Positions 1-6,384 of a stretch of DNA of 10,329 bases are shown in pieces. Position numbers and translations under genes: made by a program. How positions within the stretch are numbered: position 1 is the first letter of the stretch; the number at the start of each line of letters is the position of its first letter. The notes below the pieces were generated by a model, which was not told the origin of the DNA, did not search any database, and worked only from the letters and a program-made list of their open reading frames with translations. The DNA is from Desulfobacteraceae bacterium (GTDB lineage Bacteria > Desulfobacterota > Desulfobulbia > Desulfobulbales > Desulfobulbaceae): NCBI GenBank assembly GCA_022837185.1, contig JALHJD010000082.1, positions 1-10,329 on the forward strand, read 5' to 3'.

Positions 1-147
1 GAGGCTCTTGAGCTGGTCGAAGTCCTCGTTGACAAGGGTCTCCATGAGAGGCCACAGCAGTTCAACGCATTCATGCACCTTTTTGCTGTGTTCGACGATA
101 GGGCGGAAAGGCGACTTTCCGAACAGGTCGGCTATAAACGTGCGCAT
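1..147 (-). CDS. DUF47 family (PhoU-like) protein, 5' part only
   Basis: The first 49 codons of a minus-strand gene that leaves the window at base 1. The start codon is the ATG at 147-145, preceded on its strand by a GGAG Shine-Dalgarno about 9 bases upstream. The visible protein begins MRTFIADLFGKSPFRPIVEH and continues with KVHECVELLWPLMETLV. The LFGKSPF...EH...KVHEC pattern is the N-terminal signature of the DUF47/TIGR00153 family, all-helical PhoU relatives of about 210-220 residues. Known members usually lie next to a Pit-type low-affinity phosphate permease and are thought to modulate it. If that holds here, the permease gene would be expected just beyond the left edge, downstream of this gene. 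The family call rests on only 49 residues but the motif is distinctive. Nothing looks broken in the visible part. Confidence 0.8.
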   Translation of the reverse strand, partial: MRTFIADLFGKSPFRPIVEHSKKVHECVELLWPLMETLVNEDFDQLKSL

Positions 148-375
148 GGCTGGCTCCAACAAGTATTCCGTAAAATTGATCTATTGCGCCTGTGGGGCGC
201 AAGACCCGTGAATAACATACCGATAGATCAGGCAGAGATTGCACAATTTAAACCCGCAAAAGACCCCCCTCCACTGTTCCGATCAGAGTTCGATCCGGTT
301 GAGAACAAGTGAGCATCAGCTTTTTAGACTGTCGGCCTGTCAGTTGTTGCAGGCCGACAAGCCGCAAGGCCCCAG
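148..375. other. Gene-free spacer upstream of the DUF47 gene, with two hairpins
   Basis: No convincing gene is present; short open frames here lack ribosome binding sites and protein-like composition. It holds the leader of the DUF47 gene and two perfect inverted repeats. The first pairs TTGCGCC (184-190) with GGCGCAA (196-202) around a 5-base loop, 37 bases upstream of the DUF47 start, so it would lie in that gene's 5' leader or act as an operator. The second is at 330-359 and is listed separately. A stretch around 225-260 is AT-richer than its surroundings and may contain the DUF47 promoter, but I could not fit a well-spaced -35/-10 pair. Confidence 0.5.
330..359 (-). terminator. Strong hairpin downstream of the methyltransferase gene
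   Basis: GTCGGCCTG (331-339) pairs perfectly with CAGGCCGAC (350-358), and T330 with A359 adds a tenth pair; the loop is 10 bases. It lies about 85 bases past the stop of the minus-strand TRAP/methyltransferase unit, so it could end or stabilise that transcript. On the minus strand the bases after the stem are AGTCTAAAAAGC, with no U-tract, so it is not a standard intrinsic terminator. A Rho-dependent end or a purely DNA-level cruciform is equally possible. Confidence 0.35.
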
Positions 376-417
376 ACTCCGGACTGCCAACTGCCGACTC
401 ATGACTGCCGACTCCGG
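376..417. repeat. Six-unit 7-bp tandem repeat, consensus ACTgCCG
   Basis: Six consecutive heptamers in perfect register: ACTCCGG (376), ACTGCCA (383), ACTGCCG (390), ACTCATG (397), ACTGCCG (404) and ACTCCGG (411). The ACT triplet is invariant in all six units; the other four positions vary. It lies between the 330-359 hairpin and the end of the methyltransferase gene. It resembles in form the short tandemly repeated heptamers (STRR) described in cyanobacteria, but the sequence differs and no relation is claimed. Function unknown; slipped-strand growth of intergenic DNA is the simplest explanation. Confidence 0.8.
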
Positions 418-443
418 TAAGAGCGGGCGATGACGGAACCGGT

Positions 444-1079
444 TCACTTTCTGCAGCTCATCAGTTTGGATTTGCCGGTGGGGGAATGGCTCAGATCGAC
501 CCGGGAAAATATCCGCCGGAGGTGTTCAAGCCCACCCTTCAGGAATTCCCGGGCGTCCTTTGCGCCCATGGAAAGCATCCTGATGTAAAACAGGAGTTTG
601 ACCAGCGGGTGGCGGGGGACTTCGTGCTCCATGAGCAGCACCAGGCCGTCGGGGTGGACCACCCGCTGCATTTCGCGCAGGGCCCTTTGCCGGACAGAGC
701 CCTTCAGCTCGTAGAGGGCGTGGGAGCAGGTCACCGCGTCAAAACTGCCGTCCACAAAAGGCAGCTCCGCCGCATCCGCCTCGACGAAAACGACCCGGCC
801 GCCGCTGTTTTTTTCCCGAGCCTTGCGCAGCATGCCGGGAGAAAAATCCAGGCCCACCGCCGTTGCCTGCGGAAAGCGCCCCGCGAAGGCCAGGATCACC
901 GACCCGGTCCCGCAGCAGATATCCAGGATGCGGGGGGCCGCCCTGTTCTCCAGGTGAGCGGCGTCGACCAGGAATTTCCGTGTGTCGTCCTCGGCCCGGC
1001 GGGAATGCATGCGGATGAAGGCGTCGTAAAAATGGGAGAAAATGTCATAGTATTTTCGCCGGCCTGTTCGCAGTGTCAT
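444..1079 (-). CDS. Class I SAM-dependent methyltransferase (UbiE/Methyltransf_11 type)
   Basis: A 211-residue protein of the Rossmann-like methyltransferase fold. SAM-binding motif I is ILDICCGTG at residues 51-59. The acidic end of strand 2 is in GLDFS (76-80, D78). Motif II is around ADAAELPF (101-108), followed by DGSFDAVTCSHALYEL (110-125). An aromatic/basic N-terminal helix (RRKYYDIFSHFYDAF) is typical of small-molecule methyltransferases. The substrate cannot be read from sequence. The start at 1079 is chosen because GGAGGAGG lies just upstream; a longer frame opening at 1127 would overlap dctM and put that ribosome site inside the gene. Only 23 bases separate it from the dctM stop, so it is very probably cotranscribed with the TRAP genes, an unusual partner for a transporter. 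It may modify the imported compound, or simply ride on the operon. Confidence 0.85.
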   Translation of the reverse strand: MTLRTGRRKYYDIFSHFYDAFIRMHSRRAEDDTRKFLVDAAHLENRAAPRILDICCGTGSVILAFAGRFPQATAVGLDFSPGMLRKAREKNSGGRVVFVEADAAELPFVDGSFDAVTCSHALYELKGSVRQRALREMQRVVHPDGLVLLMEHEVPRHPLVKLLFYIRMLSMGAKDAREFLKGGLEHLRRIFSRVDLSHSPTGKSKLMSCRK

Positions 1080-1102
1080 GGGGTTCCTCCTCCAGTCCTG
1101 CT

Positions 1103-2404
1103 TCAGTGCAGCCTTTCCGGGAGCCACAGGGCAATCTGCGGCACGAAGACCAGCAGCAGGGTCAACGCCACGAGCGCGATCAGGAAAGGAATGCAGCCCC
1201 GGAAAATAACCTCAAGGGGCACATCGCGGGCAACGCCGCTGACGACATAGACATTGGCGCCCACCGGCGGGGTTATGACCCCCATCTGCGTCACCAGCAC
1301 GATGAGGACGCCGAACCAGATCGGATCGAAGCCCAGCCCGATGACCACGGGATAGAAAATCGGCACGGTCAGCATGATGAGCGCCAGGGCGTCGATAAAG
1401 CAGCCGCCGAAGAGGTACACCAGCACGATCATGAGCATGATCACGGCGTCCGGGAGATTGAGCCCGGTGATCCAGCTCGCGATATCATGGGGGATGCGGG
1501 AGATGGCGAGAAAGTGGCCGAAGACCGTTGCCCCGGCCACTATCACCAGGATCATGCAGGAAATGCGCGTTGTCTCGAACAGGGCCTGCACGATCCCCCG
1601 CCAGCTGATGGAGCGCCGCAGAACGGCGAACACCAGGGTGCCGAAGGCGCCGATGGCCCCGCCTTCCGTCGGGGTGAAAATCCCCGCGAAAAGCCCGCCC
1701 ATGACCCCCAAAAACAGCAGCAGCGTTTCAACGGTCCCGCCCAGGGAAACCAGGCGCTCCCGCCACGAGGCCCGGGGCCCCGGCGGCCCGATTTCCGGGC
1801 GCAGGGCAGCCCAGATGAGAATGGTCGAGGTGAACAGCACAGCCAGCAGCAGGCCGGGGATTACCCCGGCCATGAACAGTTTGCCGATGGACTGCTCGGT
1901 CATGATGCCGTAGAGGATGAAAATGACGCTGGGCGGGATGAGGATGCCCAGACTGCCGGCCGAGGCCACCACTCCGGTGGCGAGATCCGGCTTGTAGTTG
2001 TAGCGTTTCATTTCGGGCAGGGTCGTGGCGCCCATGGTGGCGGCGGTGGCGTTGGTCGAGCCGCAGATGGCGGCGAACAGCGAACAGGCTCCCACGGTGG
2101 CGATGGCAAGTCCGCCCGGCAGGTGGCCGATGAATTTATAGGCCGCGGCAAACAGCCGCCTGCTCAGCCCGGAATGATAGGCAATCTGGCCCATGAGCAC
2201 GAACAGGGGCACGACCGTGAGGCTGTAGGAATTGAAGGTGGAGAAAAAATCCTTGGCCAGCATGTTGAGGGCGGCGTTCCAGTTGACGATGGAGGCAAAA
2301 CCGATCACACCGATGATGGCCATGACAAAGCCGATGGGCATGCGCGAAAAAATGAAGACGGTCAGGGCGGCGATGCCGATGAGACCGATTACCGTTGGCG
2401 ACAT
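1103..2404 (-). CDS. dctM: TRAP transporter large membrane subunit (DctM family)
   Basis: A 433-residue, very hydrophobic inner-membrane protein, close to the usual DctM length of about 425. DctM is the transport-catalysing subunit of tripartite ATP-independent periplasmic transporters, which couple uptake of organic acids to the sodium or proton gradient. Family signatures visible are RMPIGF near the N-terminus (21-26), CGSTNATAATMGATTLPEM (114-132), LGILIPPS (152-159), FTPTEGGAIGAFG (243-255) and VITPPVGANVYVVSG (376-390), with many alternating membrane segments. It starts at the ATG at 2404, behind a weak GAAAGAAG ribosome site, 46 bases after the dctQ stop. Together with dctQ and dctP it forms a complete transporter. 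The large open frame opposite it is an artefact of composition. Confidence 0.95.
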   Translation of the reverse strand: MSPTVIGLIGIAALTVFIFSRMPIGFVMAIIGVIGFASIVNWNAALNMLAKDFFSTFNSYSLTVVPLFVLMGQIAYHSGLSRRLFAAAYKFIGHLPGGLAIATVGACSLFAAICGSTNATAATMGATTLPEMKRYNYKPDLATGVVASAGSLGILIPPSVIFILYGIMTEQSIGKLFMAGVIPGLLLAVLFTSTILIWAALRPEIGPPGPRASWRERLVSLGGTVETLLLFLGVMGGLFAGIFTPTEGGAIGAFGTLVFAVLRRSISWRGIVQALFETTRISCMILVIVAGATVFGHFLAISRIPHDIASWITGLNLPDAVIMLMIVLVYLFGGCFIDALALIMLTVPIFYPVVIGLGFDPIWFGVLIVLVTQMGVITPPVGANVYVVSGVARDVPLEVIFRGCIPFLIALVALTLLLVFVPQIALWLPERLH

Positions 2405-2450
2405 ATTCTTCTTTCAGGGCAGAGGGAAAGGGACATTGCCGGGAGACCGG

Positions 2451-2945
2451 TCAAGATCGCCGCAGATCGCGGTACGTGCGGATGTCGTGAAGGAACTCGA
2501 CCGCCAGCACCAGGGCCAGCAGGCCGCAGCCCGCGGCGATGCCGAAAACAAAGGGATAGATGGGCAGCTGCACGGTCAGGGTGACCTGGCCCTTTTTCAT
2601 CAGGTCGACGGCGTAGAGCAGGGACTGCCAGGTGATCAGGCCGAACAGGACGGCGGCGACCAGGGCGTTGACCGCGCCGGCCAGCGCCTGCACCCTGGGG
2701 GAAAAGCGCATGACGAGGAAATCGACGGCGATGTGGCCTTTTTCAACCGAGGTGTACCCCAGGGCAAAGGAGGCAACCACCGCGCCGAGGAGACCGATGA
2801 TTTCATAGGTGCCGGGGATGGAATTCTTGAACAGGCGCAGCACGACATCCAGGGTCGTGAGCAGCATCATGAGGATCAGGGCCGCCGCGGCTATCCAGTT
2901 TGCCTTTTCGGCGGTTGCGATGATGTTTTTTTCCAGGCGTGTCAT
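2451..2945 (-). CDS. dctQ: TRAP transporter small membrane subunit (DctQ family)
   Basis: A 164-residue inner-membrane protein with the four-helix layout of DctQ: predicted membrane segments at about residues 17-37, 47-65, 88-110 and 128-150. Recognisable family features are LDVVLRLF after helix 1 (32-39), the EIIGLLGAVVASFALGYTSVEKGHIAVDFL stretch (in two pieces: helix 2 at 48-65, then the conserved KGHIAVDFL at 69-77), and W106 in helix 3. DctQ binds DctM and is needed for transport, probably as a scaffold. The start at 2945 has only a poor ribosome site (GGTGG), which with the upstream hairpin could keep dctQ expression below dctP. It stands 81 bases after dctP and 46 before dctM. Confidence 0.92.
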   Translation of the reverse strand: MTRLEKNIIATAEKANWIAAAALILMMLLTTLDVVLRLFKNSIPGTYEIIGLLGAVVASFALGYTSVEKGHIAVDFLVMRFSPRVQALAGAVNALVAAVLFGLITWQSLLYAVDLMKKGQVTLTVQLPIYPFVFGIAAGCGLLALVLAVEFLHDIRTYRDLRRS

Positions 2946-2992
2946 TGAGCCACCAGGGTTTCGCGGGTTTTGCGCACGCGGCGGGGCTGCGG

Positions 2993-3011
2993 GGGGCCGG
3001 TCCGCGGCCCC
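2993..3011 (-). promoter_or_regulatory. GC-only hairpin between dctP and dctQ
   Basis: GGGGCCG (2993-2999) pairs perfectly with CGGCCCC (3005-3011) around the 5-base loop GTCCG, 15 bases past the dctP stop. No U-tract follows on the minus strand, so it should not be a full terminator. Such hairpins after binding-protein genes often protect the 5' transcript segment from 3' exonucleases and raise binding-protein yield over the membrane subunits. That role is inferred from position. Confidence 0.45.
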
Positions 3012-3026
3012 GCCGGCGGTCGGGGA

Positions 3027-4046
3027 TTATTTTTGCCCGTGTTCCTTGAGCAGCCGCCGGATCTCGGCGATGGCCCTGTCGCCGGGGAGCCCCTTTTCAT
3101 TGGCGCTGCTTATGTAGCTGTCGATGACCGGCGCGACCGCCTCCACCCAGCGCTGATTTTCCTCGGCCGGCAGGGTGACGATTTCATTGTTCAGGCTCAG
3201 GGCGTAGTCCCTGCCTTCCTGGTCAAGGGCATCCCAGGCATCGCCGTGCCTGTCGATCCACTCGGCGCTGACATCCGCAAAAACCTGTTTGAGATCATCG
3301 GGCAGCGCGTTCCATTTGTTCAGGTTCATGACCACGAACATGGCCGTGGTGTAGCCGATATCGGGGGTATCCGTGGTGTACTTGACCACTTCGGCCTGTT
3401 TCCAGCCTTTCAGGGTCTCTATGGGCGTGAACGTGCCGTCGGCAACGCCCCGCTGCAGGGCCTCGTAGGTTTCGCCCTGGGGCATGGCGACCGGGGTGGC
3501 GCCCAGGGCCTCGGTGACTTTGGCGCTGAAGCCGGTCGAGCGGATTTTCATGCCCTTCAGGTCTTCCATTCTGCTGACGGGCTTCTTGGTGTGCAGCAGG
3601 CCGGGGCCGTGGGCGTGCAGGTAGAGGACCTTGACCTCGTCAAGCGACGGGGGCTTCATGGCCTTGTAAAAATCGTTGGCAACCAGGGTGGCCACCTTGC
3701 CGGAGGGGTAGCCCACGGGGAGGTCAAGGGCCTCCATGATGGGGAAACGGCCGCGGGTGTAGGCGAAGCAGGACATGCCGATGTCGGAGATGCCGTTGAC
3801 CACCCCGTCATAGACCTCGGGGGCCGGGGTCAGCGTGCCGCCGGCGAACACATCGATCCTGACGCGGCCGTCGGAGCGTTTTTCAATTTCCCTGGCCCAG
3901 GCCGTGCCGGCTTCCGCCTGGCCGTGCGCCGGGGGGAAGAAGATGCTGTAGGTGAGCTTGACCGCATCGGCGGCTTGAACAGGGGCGGGGGCCTGCAGTA
4001 TAATGAAAGAAGCAAGCGCGAAAAAGAGGGCGGCAGATTTTTTCAT
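3027..4046 (-). CDS. dctP: TRAP transporter periplasmic substrate-binding protein (DctP family)
   Basis: A 339-residue exported protein with a clear Sec signal: MKK, a hydrophobic core (about residues 5-18) and a VQA-A cleavage region near residue 25. The mature part starts KLTYSIFFPPAHGQAEAGTAWAREI (first half at 30-46) and contains KSDG-like RSDGRVRIDVF (57-67), then the family hallmark LKGMKIRSTG (163-172). In studied DctP proteins the Arg of this motif (here R169) clamps the carboxylate of the ligand, so the substrate is probably an organic acid; its identity cannot be told. The start is set at 4046, not at the in-frame ATG at 4058, because that upper ATG is part of the sequence ATGGAGGAACACATG, whose GGAGG is the ribosome site for the lower one. 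First gene of the dctPQM-methyltransferase unit. Confidence 0.93.
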   Translation of the reverse strand: MKKSAALFFALASFIILQAPAPVQAADAVKLTYSIFFPPAHGQAEAGTAWAREIEKRSDGRVRIDVFAGGTLTPAPEVYDGVVNGISDIGMSCFAYTRGRFPIMEALDLPVGYPSGKVATLVANDFYKAMKPPSLDEVKVLYLHAHGPGLLHTKKPVSRMEDLKGMKIRSTGFSAKVTEALGATPVAMPQGETYEALQRGVADGTFTPIETLKGWKQAEVVKYTTDTPDIGYTTAMFVVMNLNKWNALPDDLKQVFADVSAEWIDRHGDAWDALDQEGRDYALSLNNEIVTLPAEENQRWVEAVAPVIDSYISSANEKGLPGDRAIAEIRRLLKEHGQK

Positions 4047-4136
4047 GTGTTCCTCCATCCAAAAGGGTATTATGCGGATACGCGGAGCGGCGAGAAAGGG
4101 GAACGCGGCTTCCGGAAAAATACGTAAATCAGGGGC

Positions 4137-4165
4137 AGTTTATGGTATTTAGCTGCAAGTTGCAA
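4137..4165 (-). promoter_or_regulatory. Candidate sigma-70 promoter for dctPQM with palindromic operator
   Basis: On the minus strand, TTGCAA (4165-4160) and TAAACT (4142-4137) are separated by exactly 17 bases, fitting a weak housekeeping promoter about 90 bases before the dctP start. The 11-bp palindrome TGCAAGTTGCA (4154-4164) covers the -35 box and would suit a dimeric repressor or activator. It is in the divergent spacer with the ACT-domain gene, so one regulator could control both directions. Motif match only. Confidence 0.4.
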
Positions 4166-4218
4166 GCACATATGCACCGCCCCGTCCTCCACAATCAACC
4201 AAGCAAAGGAAGAGATTC

Positions 4219-4674
4219 ATGAAAGCCTATCAGGTGCGAATACCCGCGGAAAACCAGCCGGGCGTGCTGGCCCGGGTGACCGGCGTGCTGTCCCGCGAGA
4301 AATTAAACATCAGGGCCACCACCATATCCTCCTTTGGCGAACGGGGTTTTTTCAACCTGATTGTCGATGACCCGGAACGGGCGAAAAAGGTCCTGAACCG
4401 GGAGGGCGTCGAGGCCGAGCTCAGGGAGGTGGTGGCGGTCCTGATCACCGACCAGCCGGGCGGGCTGGACAAGCTGGCGCAGTTTCTCGCCACGGAGCGG
4501 GTCAACATCGAGAACGCCTATGGCTTTGTGATCGAGAGCAGGGTGCGGGCGGTGTTCGTGCTCGAGGTCGCCGACACGGCCCGGGTCAGGGAACTGCTGA
4601 AGAAGGCCGGGTTTGAGATCCTGTCGTCCCAGGCCATGGCCGATATCGAGCCGTTTCATTACATGAAATACTGA
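4219..4674 (+). CDS. Tandem ACT-domain protein, probable amino-acid sensor
   Basis: A 151-residue protein made only of two ACT domains. The first covers about residues 3-66 (VRIPAENQPGVLARVTGVLS, then LNIRATTISSF and FFNLIVDD). The second covers about 69-140 (EVVAVLITDQPGGLDKLAQF, then VNIENAYGFVI and AVFVLEVAD). Both show the turn of ACT domains (N/D-x-PG-x-L) that binds small ligands, usually amino acids, at domain interfaces. No catalytic or DNA-binding part is present, so it probably acts by binding another protein. In anaerobes such stand-alone proteins often lie near aryl-CoA ligase and indolepyruvate oxidoreductase genes, but none is visible here. Start supported by AAGGAAG 8 bases upstream. 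It diverges from dctP and may share its control region. Confidence 0.88.
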   Translation: MKAYQVRIPAENQPGVLARVTGVLSREKLNIRATTISSFGERGFFNLIVDDPERAKKVLNREGVEAELREVVAVLITDQPGGLDKLAQFLATERVNIENAYGFVIESRVRAVFVLEVADTARVRELLKKAGFEILSSQAMADIEPFHYMKY

Positions 4675-4702
4675 AGCGCCCCGCCCGGGACGCACTTGCC
4701 GC

Positions 4703-4728
4703 CGGCTGCTCATTTTGAAAAGCAGCCG
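4703..4728 (+). terminator. Hairpin after the ACT-domain gene
   Basis: CGGCTGCT (4703-4710) pairs perfectly with AGCAGCCG (4721-4728); the loop contains TTTTGAAA, which can extend the fold. It begins 29 bases after the ACT gene stop, a normal place for a transcript end, but no T-run follows, so it may be a stabilising or Rho-assisted hairpin instead. Confidence 0.35.
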
Positions 4729-4790
4729 CACCGCCCGGCAGCGCCTGCTTCCGGCGCGAAAACGGAGTGAACAGGCGGGACAGGGGAGAT

Positions 4791-5378
4791 ATGCCGGAAA
4801 AATACAGGCCCAAGACGCCTTGGGAAGTGGCGTCCGGCAGAGGAAGAAGGGACCGGCACCGGCGGCCGGGGCCGAGCCCGAGCCCCATGCCGGCGGCGGA
4901 GAAGCTGAAGCATTTCCTTTTTGCCCTGTTCGTTACCGCCATTGTTTTCCTCCTTTTCATCTCCTACTATTCGCTGTATCTCAATGAGCTGAAAAAAGGG
5001 AACGAGGATGTCGCCATTGCGGTCAGCCCGGTCCTCTCGGGGTATGCGGCGCAGCTCAGGGTCTTTCTGCCCGCGTCGTCCTTCCTGATGACCCTGCGGT
5101 ACGAAATTCTGCTGAGCAACAACAGCGACCATGGGGTGGCGCTCCTCGGCTATGACCTGACGAGCACCATATCGGGCATCGAAGTCGCCTATCCGCAACT
5201 GCGGCAGGGACTCTATGACAGCGACGGCTCCGCGGTTGCCTTCCCGGTGATGATCGGGGGCGGGGACGGCAAAAAGATGGCCTTTCCCCCGGCAGGGGTG
5301 TATACAGGGAAGGAAAACCGGCCCGGGCCCGCAACCCGGCGGGGAGGGCGGATCAAATCCAGGGGAGTCCCCGAATGA
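4791..5378 (+). CDS. Unrecognised single-pass membrane protein, coupled to the DUF882 gene
   Basis: A 195-residue protein that I do not recognise. It has a short, very basic and proline-rich N-terminal tail (RGRRDRHRRPGPSPSP, 17-32), one strong membrane helix (about 41-63, LFALFVTAIVFLLFISYY), then about 130 residues with beta-like alternation (RYEILLSNNSDHGVALLGYDL, starting at 103) and a basic C-terminus. The positive N-terminal side predicts N-in, C-out topology, placing the main part in the periplasm. The ATG at 4791 follows AGGGGAG at short spacing; an in-frame GTG at 4767 is a possible alternative adding 8 residues. Its stop overlaps the next gene's start (ATGA at 5375-5378), so the two are almost certainly translated together and probably work together at the cell wall. 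Function unknown. Confidence 0.7.
   Translation: MPEKYRPKTPWEVASGRGRRDRHRRPGPSPSPMPAAEKLKHFLFALFVTAIVFLLFISYYSLYLNELKKGNEDVAIAVSPVLSGYAAQLRVFLPASSFLMTLRYEILLSNNSDHGVALLGYDLTSTISGIEVAYPQLRQGLYDSDGSAVAFPVMIGGGDGKKMAFPPAGVYTGKENRPGPATRRGGRIKSRGVPE
5361..5378 (+). promoter_or_regulatory. Coupled start site: ribosome site inside a small hairpin plus ATGA overlap
   Basis: The Shine-Dalgarno AGGGGAG (5361-5367) lies 7 bases before the DUF882 start and its GGGG (5362-5365) can pair with CCCC (5369-5372) around an AGT loop. Ribosomes finishing the upstream gene at TGA (5376-5378) would open it, a usual arrangement for translational coupling. The hairpin is small, so the effect is inferred. Confidence 0.5.
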
Positions 5379-6331
5379 GAAAAAAAGGCCTGTCAATCCT
5401 TAAGAGGGCAACTGTGATGCTGTCCGCCCTGGCGGTCCTTGCCGGCGCAGACGCCGGGGCCGGACGGCCGGAATTACCCTTTTTCCTGATGGGCAGTGGC
5501 AACCTCCATCTCAAGAACCTCCGCAACGGCGAGGAAGCCCGGGTCAGCCTCCTCAACGCGGACGGTTCGCTCAACGACGAGGCCTTTGCCGAGGTCGACC
5601 GGGTGTTCGGCTATCCCGCCGCAACCATGGGTGACCACATTTCCCCCCGGCTGCTGTTCATGCTCAGCCATTTTGCCGACCGGGCCGCCCCCGGCCGACA
5701 GATCATCATCGAGTCCGGCTACCGCAGCCCGGAGTACAACGACCGGCTCCGCCGCCGGGGGGGCAACGTGGCCCGGACGAGCACCCACATGGACGCCCTG
5801 GCCCTGGATTTCCGGATTGAAGGGGTGGACGGCAAGGAACTCTGGGAGATCGTCAGGGCGGAAAACTGCTGCGGGGTCGGCCACTACGGGGGCGATACCA
5901 TTCACCTCGACGCCGCACGCCCCCGTTTCTGGGAAGCGGCGACATCGGGCACCGGCAGCCCCGAGCCCGATTACAATCGCCATGTCTACCTGTCCACCGA
6001 CTTCGACCGCTACCCCCGGCGGGCGCGCATACGCCTCTCCCTTTCCGGGATCAGCACCTTCGGTTTCGGCATTGTCCCGGAGGCCTTGCTCTATGACGTC
6101 CGCGCCCCGGAAGAACCGGTTGCCGAGATGCCCATTGGCGCAGAAGGCAGCCCGGACTGCCGGATAATCGCCGACCGGAAAGCCGCCCGTTTCCTCACCG
6201 CGACCCTCCCCGCCGACCTGCCCGCCGGCCGCTACCTGATCAAACTGCGCTTCTGCCGCCAACCCTTCGAACAAATGCCCCCCGAAGCCCTGACCCGGGA
6301 AATCGAACTCTACAGGGACGCTATTGACTAA
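5375..6331 (+). CDS. DUF882 / M15-type peptidoglycan hydrolase-like protein with extra C-terminal region
   Basis: A 318-residue exported protein. Residues 1-30 form a signal-like segment (basic start, hydrophobic 13-24). A DUF882 (YcbK/MepK-type) zinc peptidase domain follows at about 35-187. Its motifs are IIESGYRSPEYND (111-123), STHMDALALDF (136-146) and GVGHYGGDTIHLD (167-179), giving H138, D145 and H177 as the likely zinc ligands; this fold cuts peptide cross-links in the cell wall. Known YcbK/MepK proteins are about 180 residues, so residues 200-318 are an addition, beta-rich and unrecognised. It shares an ATGA overlap with the membrane protein before it. The last five codons and the TAA stop lie in the left repeat of the downstream transposase element, so the true original C-terminus may have been altered by insertion. 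Confidence 0.82.
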   Translation: MRKKGLSILKRATVMLSALAVLAGADAGAGRPELPFFLMGSGNLHLKNLRNGEEARVSLLNADGSLNDEAFAEVDRVFGYPAATMGDHISPRLLFMLSHFADRAAPGRQIIIESGYRSPEYNDRLRRRGGNVARTSTHMDALALDFRIEGVDGKELWEIVRAENCCGVGHYGGDTIHLDAARPRFWEAATSGTGSPEPDYNRHVYLSTDFDRYPRRARIRLSLSGISTFGFGIVPEALLYDVRAPEEPVAEMPIGAEGSPDCRIIADRKAARFLTATLPADLPAGRYLIKLRFCRQPFEQMPPEALTREIELYRDAID

Positions 6332-6337
6332 GTTGAC
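6314..6337 (+). repeat. Left copy (R1) of the RAYT-associated 24-bp repeat
   Basis: Starts AGGGACGCTATTGACTA and ends AGTTGAC at 6337. It is a perfect inverted match to the copy at 9273-9296, differs at one base from the inverted copy at 7601-7624, and is a direct match with a few changes to 7343-7366. The sequence has stop triplets in four of six frames, and one of them ends the DUF882 gene here. Confidence 0.9.
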
Positions 6338-6384
6338 AAACTCGGCCCGTTTTTCCGGCCCAACAACACCAAAAGGAGGAGAGC

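Noticed and set aside
376..417. CRISPR-like array
   Set aside because: Units are 7 bp and contiguous, with no spacers.
1073..2584. A 503-codon plus-strand open frame opposite dctM
   Set aside because: Its product is an extreme mix of D, H, G, Q and E, the usual mirror image of a GC-rich gene for a membrane protein; dctM and dctQ on the other strand have clear family motifs.
2970..4127. A 385-codon plus-strand open frame opposite dctP
   Set aside because: Glycine- and valine-rich shadow of dctP with no ribosome site or recognisable domain.
4158..4180. Possible sigma-54 site (TTGCA block) upstream of dctP
   Set aside because: The -24 GG element is not at the required distance from the -12 GC, so the match fails.
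6333..6361. TTGACA in the RAYT repeat as a -35 box for an outward promoter
   Set aside because: No -10-like sequence occurs 16-18 bases downstream at either direct copy.
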